Shown here: piece after piece, positions 1-9,784 of the stretch
How the letters are laid out: the number at the start of each line of letters is the position of its first letter
How positions within the stretch are numbered: position 1 is the first letter of the stretch
Assembly: GCF_900176205.1 (NCBI RefSeq)
Contig: NZ_LT859959.1
Coordinates: forward strand, 496,001 to 560,000
From: Bradyrhizobium sp. ORS 285
Lineage (GTDB): Bacteria; Pseudomonadota; Alphaproteobacteria; Rhizobiales; Xanthobacteraceae
Reading direction: 5' to 3'
Length of the DNA stretch: 64,000 nucleotides
The notes under the pieces: model-generated
The model's input: the letters and a program-made list of their open reading frames with translations, nothing else
What the model was told of the DNA's origin: nothing
Databases searched by the model: none
Program-made: the position numbers and the translations under genes

Positions 1-487
1 CGGCATCAAGAGCGAGATCGCGGACGCGCTGTGCGAGGCCGGACGCTTCGGCCAGAAGACCGGCAAGGGCTACTACAAATACGAGGCGGGCTCGCGCGCG
101 CCGCTGCCGGATCCCGATGTCGAGAAGCTGATCGACGAGACGCTTGCCAAGCTCGGCCTCAAGCGCCGCGCCGTGAGCGACGAGGAGATCCTCGAGCGCA
201 TGATGTATCCGATGATCAACGAGGGCGCAAAAATCCTCGCGGAAGGCATCGCCGCGCGGCCGTCGGATATCGACGTGGTCTGGCTCTACGGCTACGGCTG
301 GCCGATCTATCGCGGCGGCCCGATGTACTGGGCCGACAGCGTCGGCCTGAAGCATATCGCCGAGCGGCTGGCGTTCTACGCCAAGGAAACCAACGATCCG
401 TCGCTCGAGCCGGCGCCGCTGCTGAAGAAGCTTGCGGATGAGGGCAAGACGTTCGCCTCACTGGCCAAGGAATCCAAGGCTGCCTGA
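1..487 (+). CDS. pimF: 3-hydroxyacyl-CoA dehydrogenase / enoyl-CoA hydratase, C-terminal part (PimF-like), 5' truncated by window edge
   Basis: The open frame runs in from base 2 and ends at the TGA at 485-487, giving about 161 residues of a C-terminus. The visible part contains a GRFGQKTGKGYYKY segment and a second 3-hydroxyacyl-CoA dehydrogenase C-terminal repeat with a GYGWPIYRGGPMYWAD motif, typical of bifunctional FadJ/FadB-type enzymes. These hydrate enoyl-CoA and oxidise 3-hydroxyacyl-CoA with NAD. It is followed by an acid-CoA ligase, thiolase and two acyl-CoA dehydrogenases, the order of the Rhodopseudomonas palustris pimFABCD genes, so PimF is the best name. The N-terminal crotonase half lies outside the window and cannot be checked. 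Confidence 0.85.
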   Translation, partial: GIKSEIADALCEAGRFGQKTGKGYYKYEAGSRAPLPDPDVEKLIDETLAKLGLKRRAVSDEEILERMMYPMINEGAKILAEGIAARPSDIDVVWLYGYGWPIYRGGPMYWADSVGLKHIAERLAFYAKETNDPSLEPAPLLKKLADEGKTFASLAKESKAA

Positions 488-520
488 TGCAGCCTGCTCG
501 TCGCCTCGTTCGCAGGTGCG

Positions 521-624
521 CTCCCCTCCCCCTTGCGGGGAGGGGTTGGGGGTGGGGGTCCACAACGGCAGTCTCACCCGCGGCCACCCCCCTCCCTGAC
601 CCTCCCCCGCAAGGGGGGAGGGGA
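521..624. repeat. Nested palindromic intergenic repeat, family A copy 1
   Basis: The pimF-pimA gap holds C-rich and G-rich inverted arms (CCCCTTGCGGGGAGGGG type at 525-545, mirrored at 601-624). The same design of paired CTCCCC/GGGGAG hairpins recurs at 7341, 10451, 20134 and 20317. It lies inside an apparent operon and could act as a transcript hairpin; that role is inferred. Confidence 0.7.
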
Positions 625-668
625 CGGACGCAGCGGGGCCACCTGACGGCAACAAACACAGAGTCCGC

Positions 669-2333
669 ATGACCCATCCCGGCGAACAGTTCTATCCCGA
701 AGGCGTCCGCTGGGACGCGCCGCTCGCGCGCGGCACCTTGCCGGACCTGCTGGCGAAGTCCGTAAGCGATTTCGGCGATCGCCATGCGTTGGAATTCCGC
801 GACCGCCCGATCACATTCACTCAGCTCTCAAGCCTCGTCGACCAGGCCGCCGCTGCCTTCCTCCGCGCCGGCTTCGGCAAGGGCGCCTCGATCGCGCTGT
901 TCCTCGGCAACACACCGGATCATCCGATCAATTTCTTCGGCGCCCTCAAGGCCGGTGCCCGCGTCGTGCATCTGTCGCCGCTCGACGGCGAGATCGCGCT
1001 GTCGCACAAGCTCAGCGATTCCGGCGCGCGCATTCTGGTGACGTCGAATTTGTCGGCGCTGCTGCCGATGGCGCTCAAGTTCCTGGCGAAGGGTCTGCTC
1101 GATCGGCTCATCGTTTGCGAAGATGATCATTGGGGCAAGGTCGGCACGCCGCAGACGGCGCTGCCTGACAATCCTGCCGTCATCACCCATCGCGCCTTCG
1201 TCAACGGCGCCGTGCCGCCCGCATCGTGGCCCGCGATCTCGCCCGACGACATCGCACTGCTGCAGTACACGGGCGGCACCACCGGCCTGCCCAAGGGCGC
1301 GATGCTGACGCACGGCAATCTCACCTCAGCGGTCTCGATCATCGAGATCTGGGGCCGCGCTACACGGATCCAGCATGAGGGCGGCGACCGCGTCATCTGC
1401 GTGCTGCCGCTGTTCCACATCTATGCGCTCACCGTCGTGCTGCTGACGGCGCTGCGCATCGGCAGCCTGGTCTCGCTGCATCAGCGCTTCGATCTCGAGG
1501 CCGTGATGCGCGACATCGAAGTGAAGCGCGCGACCTATTTCCCGGGCGTGCCGACGATGTGGATCGCGATCGCCAACCTGCCGGATCTCGACAAGCGCGA
1601 TCTGTCGTCGTTGACCAGCGTCGGGTCCGGCGGCGCGCCGTTGCCGGTCGAGGTCGCGCGCATCCTGGAGCGCCGCGTCGGCATGAAGCTGAAGAGCGGC
1701 TGGGGCATGACCGAGACCTGCTCGCCCGGCACCAGCCACCCGAAGGAAGGGCCGGACAAGCCCGGCTCGATCGGCATCGCACTGCCCGGCATCGAGATGG
1801 ACGTCGTGTCGCTCGAAGATCCCTCGAAGGTGTTGGGGATCAACGAGGTCGGCGAGATCCGCGTCAAGGGGCCGAACGTCACCAAGGGCTATTGGAACAG
1901 GCCCGAGGAGTCGGCGCAGTCCTTCGTCGGTGACCACTTCCTGACCGGCGACATCGGCTATGTCGATGCCGACGGCTTCTACTTCCTGGTCGACCGCAAG
2001 AAGGACATGATCATCTCCGGCGGCTTCAACGTCTATCCGCAGATGATCGAGCAGGCGATCTACACGCATCCCGCCGTGCAGGAAGTGATCGTCATCGGCA
2101 TTCCCGACGCCTATCGCGGCGAGGCGGCCAAGGCCTTCATCAAGCTGCGCGACGGTTTCGCGCCGTTTTCGGTCGAGGAGCTCCGCGGCTTCCTCACCGG
2201 CAAGCTCGGCAAGCATGAACTGCCGGCGGCGGTCGAGTTCGTCGACGAACTGCCGCGCACGCCGGTCGGTAAATTGTCGCGCCACGAGTTGCGCCAGCAG
2301 CAGTCACCACCATCCCACAGCAAACAATCCTAA
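669..2333 (+). CDS. pimA: Dicarboxylate/long-chain fatty acid--CoA ligase (PimA-like)
   Basis: This 554-residue protein belongs to the ANL superfamily. The AMP-binding P-loop [11 protein letters not shown] is at residues 200-210, a GWGMTE segment follows in the core, and the YWNRPEES / TGDIGYVD / [16 protein letters not shown] stretch marks the hinge before the C-terminal lid, whose catalytic lysine (TPVGK) is at about residue 535. It would activate a carboxylic acid to acyl-CoA with ATP. Its place between a pimF-like gene and a thiolase points to pimeloyl and other dicarboxylic acids, as for R. palustris PimA; true substrate range cannot be read from sequence. It may therefore also act on ordinary fatty acids. 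Confidence 0.88.
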   Translation: MTHPGEQFYPEGVRWDAPLARGTLPDLLAKSVSDFGDRHALEFRDRPITFTQLSSLVDQAAAAFLRAGFGKGASIALFLGNTPDHPINFFGALKAGARVVHLSPLDGEIALSHKLSDSGARILVTSNLSALLPMALKFLAKGLLDRLIVCEDDHWGKVGTPQTALPDNPAVITHRAFVNGAVPPASWPAISPDDIALLQYTGGTTGLPKGAMLTHGNLTSAVSIIEIWGRATRIQHEGGDRVICVLPLFHIYALTVVLLTALRIGSLVSLHQRFDLEAVMRDIEVKRATYFPGVPTMWIAIANLPDLDKRDLSSLTSVGSGGAPLPVEVARILERRVGMKLKSGWGMTETCSPGTSHPKEGPDKPGSIGIALPGIEMDVVSLEDPSKVLGINEVGEIRVKGPNVTKGYWNRPEESAQSFVGDHFLTGDIGYVDADGFYFLVDRKKDMIISGGFNVYPQMIEQAIYTHPAVQEVIVIGIPDAYRGEAAKAFIKLRDGFAPFSVEELRGFLTGKLGKHELPAAVEFVDELPRTPVGKLSRHELRQQQSPPSHSKQS

Positions 2334-2352
2334 CAACAACAGGAGGTCGCCC

Positions 2353-3540
2353 ATGACCGATGCCGTCATCGTTTCCACCGCCCGTACGCCGATCGGCAAG
2401 GCCTATCGCGGCGCGCTCAATGCCACCGGCGGCGCGACGCTGCTCGGCCACGCCATCGGCGAGGCCGTCAAGCGCGCCAAGATCGATCCGGCCGAGGTCG
2501 AGGATGTCGTGATGGGTGCGGCCCTGCAGCAGGGTTCGACCGGCGGCAACATCGCGCGCAAGGCGCTGCTGCGCGCCGGCCTGCCGGTGTCGGTCGGCGG
2601 CACCACGATCGATCGCCAGTGCGCCTCCGGCCTGCAGGCGATCGCGCTCGCCGCGCGCTCGGTGATCTTCGACGGCGTCGAGATCGCGGTCGGCGGCGGC
2701 GGCGAGTCGATCTCGCTGGTCCAGAACGACAAGATGAACGCGTTCCAGGCCACCGATCCCGCGCTGCTCGAGATCAAGGGCGACGTCTACATGCCGATGA
2801 TCGACACCGCCGAGGTGGTCGCCAAGCGCTACGGCATTTCGCGCGAGCGCCAGGACGAGTACGCGCTGGAGAGCCAGCGCCGCACGGCTGCCGCGCAGCA
2901 GGGTGGCAAGTTCAACGAGGAGCTGGCGCCGATCTCGACCAAGATGGCCGTCACCGACAAGGCCACCGGCAACGTCTCGTTCAAGGACATCGCGCTGTCG
3001 CAGGACGAAGGTCCGCGTCCGGAGACGACCGCTGAAGGCCTCGCCGGCCTCAAGGCCGTGCGCGGCGACGGCTTTACCATCACCGCCGGCAATGCCAGCC
3101 AGCTGTCTGACGGTGCTTCGGCCTCGGTGATCATGAGCGACAAGGAGGCCGCCAAGCGCGGCCTGCAGCCGCTCGGCATCTTCCGCGGCTTCGTTGCGCA
3201 CGGTTGTGAACCGGACGAGATGGGCATCGGCCCGGTCTTCGCGGTGCCGCGCCTGTTGAAGCGTCATGGCCTCACTGTCGACGACATTGGCCTGTGGGAG
3301 CTCAACGAGGCGTTTGCGGTGCAGGTGCTGTACTGCCGCGACAAGCTCGGCATCGACCCCGACAAGATCAACGTCAATGGCGGCGCGATTTCGGTCGGCC
3401 ATCCCTACGGCATGTCGGGCGCGCGCCTCACCGGCCACGCCCTGATCGAAGGCCGCCGCCGCAAGGCCAAATACGCCGTCGTCACCATGTGCGTCGGCGG
3501 CGGCATGGGCGCCGCCGGCCTGTTCGAGGTGCTGCAGTAA
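2353..3540 (+). CDS. pimB: Acetyl-CoA acetyltransferase / thiolase (PimB-like)
   Basis: This is a 395-residue thiolase. The ATG at 2353 is preceded by a strong AGGAGG at 2341-2346, which fixes the start; the frame is open further upstream inside pimA but without a signal. The nucleophilic Cys90 sits in the DRQCASGL motif, His350 in [14 protein letters not shown] and the second catalytic Cys380 in TMCVGGGMG. It would cleave 3-oxoacyl-CoA with CoA to release acetyl-CoA, the last step of each beta-oxidation round. It starts 19 bp after the pimA stop, so it is almost surely co-transcribed with the ligase and the downstream acyl-CoA dehydrogenases. Confidence 0.92.
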   Translation: MTDAVIVSTARTPIGKAYRGALNATGGATLLGHAIGEAVKRAKIDPAEVEDVVMGAALQQGSTGGNIARKALLRAGLPVSVGGTTIDRQCASGLQAIALAARSVIFDGVEIAVGGGGESISLVQNDKMNAFQATDPALLEIKGDVYMPMIDTAEVVAKRYGISRERQDEYALESQRRTAAAQQGGKFNEELAPISTKMAVTDKATGNVSFKDIALSQDEGPRPETTAEGLAGLKAVRGDGFTITAGNASQLSDGASASVIMSDKEAAKRGLQPLGIFRGFVAHGCEPDEMGIGPVFAVPRLLKRHGLTVDDIGLWELNEAFAVQVLYCRDKLGIDPDKINVNGGAISVGHPYGMSGARLTGHALIEGRRRKAKYAVVTMCVGGGMGAAGLFEVLQ

Positions 3541-3582
3541 CAACATCGTAGTCCCGCGCAAACCTGGTGCGGGACCTAAACA

Positions 3583-3738
3583 GGTGTCGTCCCGGACAAG
3601 CCGGCAAGCGCGACGCGCTTGCCGGCGCAGATCCGGGACCCATACCGCGTGATGTCGCTTGGGGCATTCTGGCAGACGCCTTTCGCACCAATGACGGCCG
3701 GTGGTTATGGGTCCCTGCGTTCGCAGGGACGACAGCTG
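3583..3738. repeat. Palindromic intergenic repeat, family E copy 1
   Basis: The pimB-pimC gap carries GTCGTCCCGG at its left end and GGGACGACAGCTG at its right end, with smaller inverted segments between. A related copy lies at 13762-13890 next to metH, sharing both ends and the GGGACCCATA / TATGGGTCCC core. It separates two genes of one apparent operon. Confidence 0.7.
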
Positions 3739-3788
3739 AGTGTGACGAACTGACCGAAGCCCGATTTGAATACTAAGGGAGCGATCCA

Positions 3789-4979
3789 ATGGATCTTGCA
3801 TTCACGAAAGAAGAGCAGGCGTTCCGCGAGGAAGTCCGGCAGTTCTTCAGGGACAACGTGCCCGCGGAAACGCGCCGCAAGATGGTGGAGGGCCGGCATC
3901 TGTCGAAGGACGAGATGGTGACCTGGTGGCGCATCCTCAACAAGAAGGGCTGGGGCGTCTCGCACTGGCCGACGGAATATGGCGGCACCGGCTGGAGCTC
4001 GGTGCAGCACTACATCTTCAACGAGGAGCTGCAGGCCTATCCGGCGCCGCAGCCGCTCGCCTTCGGCGTCAGCATGGTCGGCCCCGTCATCTACACCTTC
4101 GGCAACGAGGAGCAGAAGAAGAAGTATCTGCCGCGCATCGCCAATGTCGATGATTGGTGGTGCCAGGGCTTCTCCGAGCCCGGCTCCGGCTCCGACCTCG
4201 CCTCGCTCAAGACCAAGGCTGAACGCCGTGGCGACAAATGGATCATCAACGGCCAGAAGACCTGGACGACGCTCGCCCAGCACGCCGACATGATCTTCTG
4301 CCTGTGCCGCACCGATCCCTCCGCGAAGAAGCAGATGGGCATCTCCTTCATCGTCTTCAGCATGAAATCGAAGGGCGTCACGGTGCGTCCGATCCAGACC
4401 ATCGACGGCGGCCACGAGGTCAACGAGGTGTTCTTCGACGACGTCGAGGTCCCGATCGAGAACCTGATCGGCGAGGAGAACAAGGGCTGGGACTACGCCA
4501 AATTCCTGCTAGGCAATGAGCGCACCGGCATCGCCCGCGTCGGCGTCTCCAAGGAGCGCATCCGCCGCATCAAGGAGCTCGCCGCCAAGGTCGAGGCCGG
4601 TGGCCGCCCGGTGCTGCAGGATCCGTCGTTCCGCGAGAAGCTCACGGCGTGCGAGGTCGAGCTGAAGGCGCTGGAGCTGACCCAGCTGCGCGTGGTCGCC
4701 GATGAGGGCAAGCACGGCAAGGGCAAGCCCAACCCGGCGTCCTCGGTGCTGAAGATCAAGGGCTCCGAGATCCAGCAGACCACCACCGAGCTGCTGATGG
4801 AAGTCATCGGCCCGTTCGCCGCGCCCTACGACGTGCATGGCGACGACGACAGCAACGAGACCATGGACTGGACCGCCCAGATCGCGCCGAGCTACTTCAA
4901 CAACCGCAAGGTCTCGATCTACGGCGGCTCCAACGAGATCCAGCGCAACATCATCGCCAAGGCGGTGCTGGGGCTCTGA
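3789..4979 (+). CDS. pimC: Acyl-CoA dehydrogenase, large subunit (PimC-like)
   Basis: This 396-residue protein has full acyl-CoA dehydrogenase architecture: N-terminal helical domain, central beta domain with the WCQGFSEPGSGSDLAS flavin/substrate segment at about residues 120-135, and a C-terminal helical domain ending in IYGGSNEIQRNIIAKAVLG. An AGGGAGCGATCC Shine-Dalgarno region precedes the ATG. It would oxidise acyl-CoA (pimeloyl-CoA by synteny) to the 2-enoyl-CoA with FAD. The position that carries the catalytic glutamate in medium-chain enzymes is glycine here (YGGS), as in dehydrogenases that work as heteromers, and a second smaller dehydrogenase gene follows directly. A PimC/PimD complex is therefore likely but inferred. 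Confidence 0.88.
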   Translation: MDLAFTKEEQAFREEVRQFFRDNVPAETRRKMVEGRHLSKDEMVTWWRILNKKGWGVSHWPTEYGGTGWSSVQHYIFNEELQAYPAPQPLAFGVSMVGPVIYTFGNEEQKKKYLPRIANVDDWWCQGFSEPGSGSDLASLKTKAERRGDKWIINGQKTWTTLAQHADMIFCLCRTDPSAKKQMGISFIVFSMKSKGVTVRPIQTIDGGHEVNEVFFDDVEVPIENLIGEENKGWDYAKFLLGNERTGIARVGVSKERIRRIKELAAKVEAGGRPVLQDPSFREKLTACEVELKALELTQLRVVADEGKHGKGKPNPASSVLKIKGSEIQQTTTELLMEVIGPFAAPYDVHGDDDSNETMDWTAQIAPSYFNNRKVSIYGGSNEIQRNIIAKAVLGL

Positions 4980-5010
4980 CGTGTGAGCCGCAGCGCCTCG
5001 ACAACGCACG

Positions 5011-5098
5011 CCGTCATGGCCGGGCTTGACCCGGCCATCCACGCGCAGCCCCGCCCGGGCACGACGTGGATGCCCGCGACAAGCGCGGGCATGACGGA
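5011..5098. repeat. Palindromic intergenic repeat, family D copy 1
   Basis: The pimC-pimD gap starts with CCGTCATGGCCGGGCTTGAC and ends with GGGCATGACGGA, forming imperfect inverted ends around smaller palindromes (GGCCGGGCTTGACCCGGCC). Related copies lie at 6276-6383 and 63793-63920. It could form an intercistronic hairpin. Confidence 0.7.
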
Positions 5099-5124
5099 GA
5101 ATGGGGATACTGGAGAGTCAACCA

Positions 5125-6267
5125 ATGGATTTTGATCTCACCGAGGAGCAGCGCCTCCTCAAGGACAGCATCGACGGCCTGCTGGCGGATGCGTACGATT
5201 TCGACAAGCGCAAGCTGTACATGAAGGAGAAGGGCGGCTGGAGCAAAGCGATCTGGTCCAAGCTCGCCGAGCAGGGCCTGCTCGGCCTGCCATTCTCCGA
5301 GGAAGATGGCGGCTTCGGCGCCGGCGGCGTTGAGACCATGATCGTGATGGAGGCGATGGGCCGCGCGCTGGTGCTGGAGCCCTATCTCGCGACGGTCGTT
5401 CTGTCCGGCGGCTTCCTTCGCCATGGCGGCTCGGCGGCGCAGAAGGCGGCGCATCTGCCGGGAATCATCGACGGCAGCAAGACGTTCGCCTTCGCCCAGC
5501 TCGAGAAGCAGTCGCGCTACGACCTGTTCGATGTCGCGACGTCGGCGAAGAAGAAGGGCGACGGCTACGTCATCGACGGGGAGAAGTTCGTCGTGCTCAA
5601 CGGCGAGAACGCCGACACCTTGATCGTCACCGCGCGCACCTCGGGCGGCCAGCGCGACAAGTCCGGCATCGGCGTGTTCATCGTGCCGGCTGATGCCAAG
5701 GGCGTCACCCGCAAGGGCTATCCGACCCAGGACGGCCTGCATGCCGCCGACATCACCTTCACCGGTGTCGAAGTCGGCGCTGATGCCGCCATCGGCGATC
5801 CCGCCAATGCGCTGCCGCTGATCGAGCGCGTCGTCGACGAGGCCCGCATCGCGCTGTGCGCCGAGGCCGTCGGCCTGATGGACGAGTCGCTCAAGACCAC
5901 GGTCGAGTACATCAAGACGCGCAAGCAGTTCGGCGTCGCGATCGGCTCGTTCCAGTCGTTGCAGCACCGTGCCTCCGACATGTTCGTCGCGCTGGAGCAG
6001 GCCCGCTCGATGTCGATGTTCGCCACCATGGCCGCCGAGTTCGACGACGCCAAGGAACGGGCGACCTCGATCGCGGCAGCCAAGGTGCAGATCGGCAAAT
6101 CGGCCAAGTTCGTCGGCCAGCAGTCGATCCAGCTGCATGGCGGCATCGGCATGACGATGGAGGCCAAGATCGGCCACTACTTCAAGCGCCTCACGATGAT
6201 CGAGAGCACCTTCGGCGACACCGACTACCACACCCGCCGCGTCAGCGAGGCCGGTGGGTTGATCTGA
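5125..6267 (+). CDS. pimD: Acyl-CoA dehydrogenase, small subunit (PimD-like)
   Basis: This is a 380-residue acyl-CoA dehydrogenase. The ATG at 5125 is preferred because it follows a GGAGAG motif (5112-5117) and gives the family's usual MDFDLTEEQ N-terminus; an upstream in-frame ATG at 5101 would add eight unrelated residues. The C-terminal part has TRKQFGVAIGSFQSLQHR and HGGIGMTMEAKIGHYFKR, typical of the smaller, more divergent partner. It lacks the xGGSNEIQR C-terminal signature present in the preceding gene. Position and sequence match R. palustris PimD, and a heteromer with PimC is the likely form. Confidence 0.85.
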   Translation: MDFDLTEEQRLLKDSIDGLLADAYDFDKRKLYMKEKGGWSKAIWSKLAEQGLLGLPFSEEDGGFGAGGVETMIVMEAMGRALVLEPYLATVVLSGGFLRHGGSAAQKAAHLPGIIDGSKTFAFAQLEKQSRYDLFDVATSAKKKGDGYVIDGEKFVVLNGENADTLIVTARTSGGQRDKSGIGVFIVPADAKGVTRKGYPTQDGLHAADITFTGVEVGADAAIGDPANALPLIERVVDEARIALCAEAVGLMDESLKTTVEYIKTRKQFGVAIGSFQSLQHRASDMFVALEQARSMSMFATMAAEFDDAKERATSIAAAKVQIGKSAKFVGQQSIQLHGGIGMTMEAKIGHYFKRLTMIESTFGDTDYHTRRVSEAGGLI

Positions 6268-6275
6268 GAGGATGC

Positions 6276-6383
6276 GTCGTTGCCGGGCTTGACCCGGCAA
6301 CCCATCGTTCTCGGGAAAAGATGGATGCGCGGGCCTTCGCCGCGCCGAAGGGGCTTCGGCTCCGCAGGCGGGTCAATCCCGCG
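6276..6383. repeat. Palindromic intergenic repeat, family D copy 2
   Basis: GTTGCCGGGCTTGACCCGGCAAC is a near-perfect hairpin at 6279-6301. A second arm (CGGGTCAATCCCGC) follows at about 6370. It is similar in plan to 5011-5098 but more degenerate. Confidence 0.6.
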
Positions 6384-6447
6384 CAGGACGATTTGAGGCT
6401 CTTCGGTGCCTAGCCAACCTAGCTCCGAAGGGATTTGAATTTGGAGC

Positions 6448-6529
6448 CGTCATTGCGAGCGAAGCGAAGCAATCCAGGACGTCACGCGTGACTCTGGATT
6501 GCGTCGTCGCTTCGCTCCTCGCAATGACG
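6448..6529. repeat. Palindromic repeat, family B copy 1 (CGTCATTGCGAGC ends)
   Basis: The element opens with CCGTCATTGCGAGCGAAGCG and closes with CGCTTCGCTCCTCGCAATGACG, making a long imperfect inverted repeat around AATCCAGG...TCTGGATT. Two closely related copies lie at 36746-36821 and 37044-37119. Only about 15 bp separate it from the start of the next gene. Confidence 0.8.
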
Positions 6530-6543
6530 CCGAGGAGGCAGAC

Positions 6544-7317
6544 ATGACCCCGAACCCCTTCAATCTCGCCGGCCAGGTCGCCGTCATCACCGGCTCCAGC
6601 CGCGGCATCGGCCGCGCGTCGGCTGAATTGCTCGCGCAACTCGGCGCCAAGGTGGTGATCTCCAGCCGCAAGGCCGACGCCTGCGAGGAGGTCGCGGCCG
6701 GCATCCGCGCCAATGGCGGCGATGCGCATGTCATTCCTTGCAACATCTCGCGCAGGCCTGAGGTCGACGCGCTGATCGAGGGCGCGGTGAAGCATTACGG
6801 CCAGGTCGACATCCTCGTCTGCAACGCCGCCGTGAATCCTTACTACGGCCCGCTGCTCGACATCACCGACGAGGCCTTCGACAAGATCATGGCCTCCAAC
6901 GTCAAGAGCAATCTCTGGCTCTGCGCCAAGGCGATCCCGCCGATGGCCGTGCGCGGCAAAGGCTCGGTCGTCATCGTCTCCTCGATCGGCGGCCTGCGCG
7001 GCTCGACCGTGATCGGCGCCTACGGCATCTCCAAGGCCGCCGACTTCTCGCTGTGCCGCAGCCTCGCCGGTGAATGGGGCCCGCAGGGCGTGCGCGTCAA
7101 CTGCGTCGCGCCCGGCCTGGTCAAGACCGACTTCGCCCGCGCGCTGTGGGAAGACGAAGCCCGCCTGAAGCAGCGCTGCGCGACGACGCCACTGCGCCGC
7201 ATCGGCGAGCCGCACGAGATCGCGGGCGCGGTGGCGTATCTGGCGTCGGATGCCTCGACGTTCATGACCGGGCAGACGATTGTCGTCGACGGTGGTGTGA
7301 CAACGGCGGCGGTGTAG
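6544..7317 (+). CDS. SDR family oxidoreductase at the end of the pim operon
   Basis: This 257-residue classical short-chain dehydrogenase has the NAD(P)-binding TGSSRGIGRAS motif near residues 16-26, the NAAVNPYYG segment (NNAG equivalent) and the catalytic Tyr-x3-Lys in GAYGISKAA, with a C-terminal MTGQTIVVDGG typical of FabG-like enzymes. The start at 6544 follows GAGGAGGCAGAC. It probably reduces or oxidises a 3-oxo/3-hydroxy-acyl-CoA or related intermediate. Its same-strand position after pimD suggests a role in dicarboxylate or aromatic-ring-derived acyl-CoA breakdown, but the repeats upstream make a separate promoter possible. The substrate is unknown. Confidence 0.82.
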   Translation: MTPNPFNLAGQVAVITGSSRGIGRASAELLAQLGAKVVISSRKADACEEVAAGIRANGGDAHVIPCNISRRPEVDALIEGAVKHYGQVDILVCNAAVNPYYGPLLDITDEAFDKIMASNVKSNLWLCAKAIPPMAVRGKGSVVIVSSIGGLRGSTVIGAYGISKAADFSLCRSLAGEWGPQGVRVNCVAPGLVKTDFARALWEDEARLKQRCATTPLRRIGEPHEIAGAVAYLASDASTFMTGQTIVVDGGVTTAAV

Positions 7318-7340
7318 CTGTCCGTCCACACGACGGCTGT

Positions 7341-7500
7341 ACCCTCTCCCCCTGTGGGAGAGGGTGGTTTCTCACGAAGTGAGAAACCGGGTGAGGGGTC
7401 TCTGTCCGCAAACTCCGAACGTGCATGTGGCATCAACCCCTCACCGAAGTGAGATCGGAGCATCCGCCAGCGTAGCCCTCTCCCACAAGGGGAGAGGGCG
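7341..7500. repeat. Nested palindromic repeat, family A copy 2
   Basis: The SDR-glpK gap holds an outer hairpin pair (ACCCTCTCCCCCTGTGGGAG at 7341 and CCCTCTCCCACAAGGGGAG at about 7477) and an inner perfect hairpin GGTTTCTCACGAAGTGAGAAACC at 7365-7387. The plan of outer CTCTCCC/GGGAGAG arms plus variable inner hairpins matches the copies at 10451 and 20317. Confidence 0.8.
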
Positions 7501-7625
7501 CAGTCATGCGCAGCGGAATCGGTTGTAACTGCAGCGCGCGGTCCTCGCGCGCAACCACCTTGACCTTCCCTCGCCAATCCGCTTGCTTGTCGCCCCAACG
7601 TCGTCAACCTCCCGGGAAGAAACCC

Positions 7626-9128
7626 ATGTCCTTCGTGCTGGCCATCGATCAGGGCACCACGTCCTCGCGCGCGATGGTGTTCCGCTCCGACATTTCGATT
7701 GCCGCTGTCGCGCAGCAGGAATTCCCGCAGCATTTCCCGGCCTCGGGCTGGGTCGAGCACGAGCCGGAGGACATCTGGACCTCGACCGTCATGACCTGCC
7801 GCGACGCCCTGGAGAAGGCGGGGCTCGGGCCCGCGGACATCGCCGCGATCGGAATCACCAACCAGCGCGAGACCACCGTTGTCTGGGATCGCGCCACCGG
7901 CCAGGCCGTGCACCGCGCCATCGTCTGGCAGGACCGCCGGACTGCCGATATCTGCGCGCGCCTGAAGGCAGAGGGCCATGAGCCTGACGTCAGCGCCAGG
8001 ACCGGGCTGATCATCGATCCCTATTTCTCCGGCACCAAGGTCGCCTGGATCCTCGACCACGTGCCGGGCGCGCGCGAGCGTGCCGAGCGTGGTGAACTGA
8101 TGTTCGGCACCGTCGACTGCTACCTGCTGTGGCGCCTCACGGGCGGCCGTGTGCACGCGACCGACGCGACCAACGCCTCGCGCACTCTGCTGTTCAACAT
8201 CCACACCGGGCAGTGGGACGACACGCTGCTGAAGCTCTTGCGCGTGCCCCGCTCGATGCTGCCGGAGGTGAAGGATTCTTCCGCTGATTTCGGCTCCACG
8301 ACGCCGGACCTGTTCGGCGGCCCGATCAAGGTCGCAGGCATCGCCGGCGACCAGCAGGCGGCGACCATTGGACAGGCCTGCTTCACGCCGGGCATGATGA
8401 AGTCGACCTACGGCACCGGCTGCTTCGCGCTGCTCAACACCGGCGCGACGCCGGTGAAGTCGAACAACAAGCTGCTGACGACCATCGCCTATCAGCTGAA
8501 CGGCGTCCGGACCTATGCGCTCGAAGGCTCGATCTTCGTCGCCGGCTCGGCCGTGCAGTGGCTGCGCGACGGGCTCGGCATCATCAAGCACGCGGCCGAG
8601 ACCGGCCCGCTCGCCGATAAGTCCGATTCGATGCAGTCGGTCTATCTGGTCCCGGCCTTCGTTGGCCTGGGCGCTCCCTACTGGAATCCGCGCGTTCGCG
8701 GCGCGCTGTTCGGCCTCACGCGCAACACCGGCCCGGCGGAGCTGGCGCATGCCACGCTGGAGAGCGTCTGCTACCAGACCTACGATCTCTGGGCGGCGAT
8801 GCGCGCCGACTGGCCGGATGCCTCCGCCGCCACCATCGTGCTGCGCGTGGACGGCGGCATGACGGCGTCGGACTGGACCATGCAGCGCCTGGCCGACCTG
8901 CTCGACGCGCCGGTCGATCGCCCAATGATCCAGGAGACGACCGCGCTCGGTGCCGCCTATCTCGCCGGCCTCAATGCCGGCGTCTATCCCGAGCCGGAGA
9001 AATTCGCCGACAATTGGCGGCTCGAGCACCGCTTCAGGCCGGCGATGAGCGCAGCAACCCGGCAGCGCAAGCTGGCCGGCTGGGCCCGCGCGGTGAAGGG
9101 CGTGCTGGCGAGCGACGAGGGCGAGTAG
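7626..9128 (+). CDS. glpK: Glycerol kinase
   Basis: This 500-residue FGGY-family kinase has the N-terminal ATP/phosphate motif DQGTTSSR at residues 8-15, the TNQRET and WQDRRT segments that define glycerol kinases, KSTYGTGCF in the middle and the GALFGLTR and DGGMTASDW motifs near the C-terminus. It phosphorylates glycerol to glycerol 3-phosphate in the cytoplasm. The ATG at 7626 gives the expected [10 protein letters not shown] start, 8 bp after GGGAAGAAA; an open frame upstream has no family similarity. No glpF, glpD or regulator lies next to it, so uptake and the following dehydrogenase must be encoded elsewhere. Confidence 0.96.
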   Translation: MSFVLAIDQGTTSSRAMVFRSDISIAAVAQQEFPQHFPASGWVEHEPEDIWTSTVMTCRDALEKAGLGPADIAAIGITNQRETTVVWDRATGQAVHRAIVWQDRRTADICARLKAEGHEPDVSARTGLIIDPYFSGTKVAWILDHVPGARERAERGELMFGTVDCYLLWRLTGGRVHATDATNASRTLLFNIHTGQWDDTLLKLLRVPRSMLPEVKDSSADFGSTTPDLFGGPIKVAGIAGDQQAATIGQACFTPGMMKSTYGTGCFALLNTGATPVKSNNKLLTTIAYQLNGVRTYALEGSIFVAGSAVQWLRDGLGIIKHAAETGPLADKSDSMQSVYLVPAFVGLGAPYWNPRVRGALFGLTRNTGPAELAHATLESVCYQTYDLWAAMRADWPDASAATIVLRVDGGMTASDWTMQRLADLLDAPVDRPMIQETTALGAAYLAGLNAGVYPEPEKFADNWRLEHRFRPAMSAATRQRKLAGWARAVKGVLASDEGE

Positions 9129-9130
9129 GG

Positions 9131-9724
9131 ATGTCCCTTCCGGACGGTTATGTAGACATCCCGCCCGGCAAGATCGCCGCAGTGGTCACCTCGCTCGAAA
9201 TGCTGGCGCGGCCGGTGATTCCGCCCGATCCCGTAGGAGATTGGCGCATTCGCCGCGTCGCGCAGCCGGATCTCGACTGGTACCGTGACCTCTATGCGCG
9301 CGTCGGTTGGGACTGGCTGTGGTCGCAGCGAACGCGCATGAGCGATGCTGAACTCGCCGGGACCATTCGCGCCCCTGGCGTCGAGATCACCACGCTCGAA
9401 TATGACGGCGGCGACGAGGCTCTGCTGGAACTTGACTTCGGCAAGAAGAACGAGTGCGAGCTGGTGCTGTTCGGCGTCACTTCGAAGCTGATCGGCACCG
9501 CCGCTGGTCGCTTGCTGATGAACCACGCGCTGCGCCGCGCCTGGGCCCAGCCGCTCACGCGGCTCTGGGTCCACACCTGCAGCTTCGATCATCCGCGCGC
9601 GCTGGCGTTCTACCAGCGCTCCGGCTTCCGTCCCTATCGCCGACAGATCGAGATCGCGCCCGACCCGCGGCTCGACGGCACGCTGCCGCGCGATGTGGCA
9701 GCCCATGTGCCGCTGCTCGACTGA
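9131..9724 (+). CDS. GNAT family N-acetyltransferase
   Basis: This 197-residue protein is a probable GCN5-related acetyltransferase. The acetyl-CoA fold is visible as ELVLFGVTSKLIGTAAGRLLMNHALRRAW, followed by the C-terminal beta strand and TCSFDHPRALAFYQRSGFRPYRR, a classical GNAT ending. Its ATG lies 3 bp after the glpK stop, so the two genes are probably co-transcribed. The acceptor cannot be predicted. A role tied to glycerol use is not implied by the sequence. Confidence 0.8.
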   Translation: MSLPDGYVDIPPGKIAAVVTSLEMLARPVIPPDPVGDWRIRRVAQPDLDWYRDLYARVGWDWLWSQRTRMSDAELAGTIRAPGVEITTLEYDGGDEALLELDFGKKNECELVLFGVTSKLIGTAAGRLLMNHALRRAWAQPLTRLWVHTCSFDHPRALAFYQRSGFRPYRRQIEIAPDPRLDGTLPRDVAAHVPLLD

Positions 9725-9784
9725 ATTTGTCCGCTGACAACGCGGCCGAATGGCGCTTCAATGCAGCGCACAGGAGGATGCGCC

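Noticed and set aside
7020..9029. Minus-strand open frame of about 669 codons across the SDR-glpK boundary
   Set aside because: It crosses a palindromic repeat and covers parts of two real genes; it is not a plausible protein.
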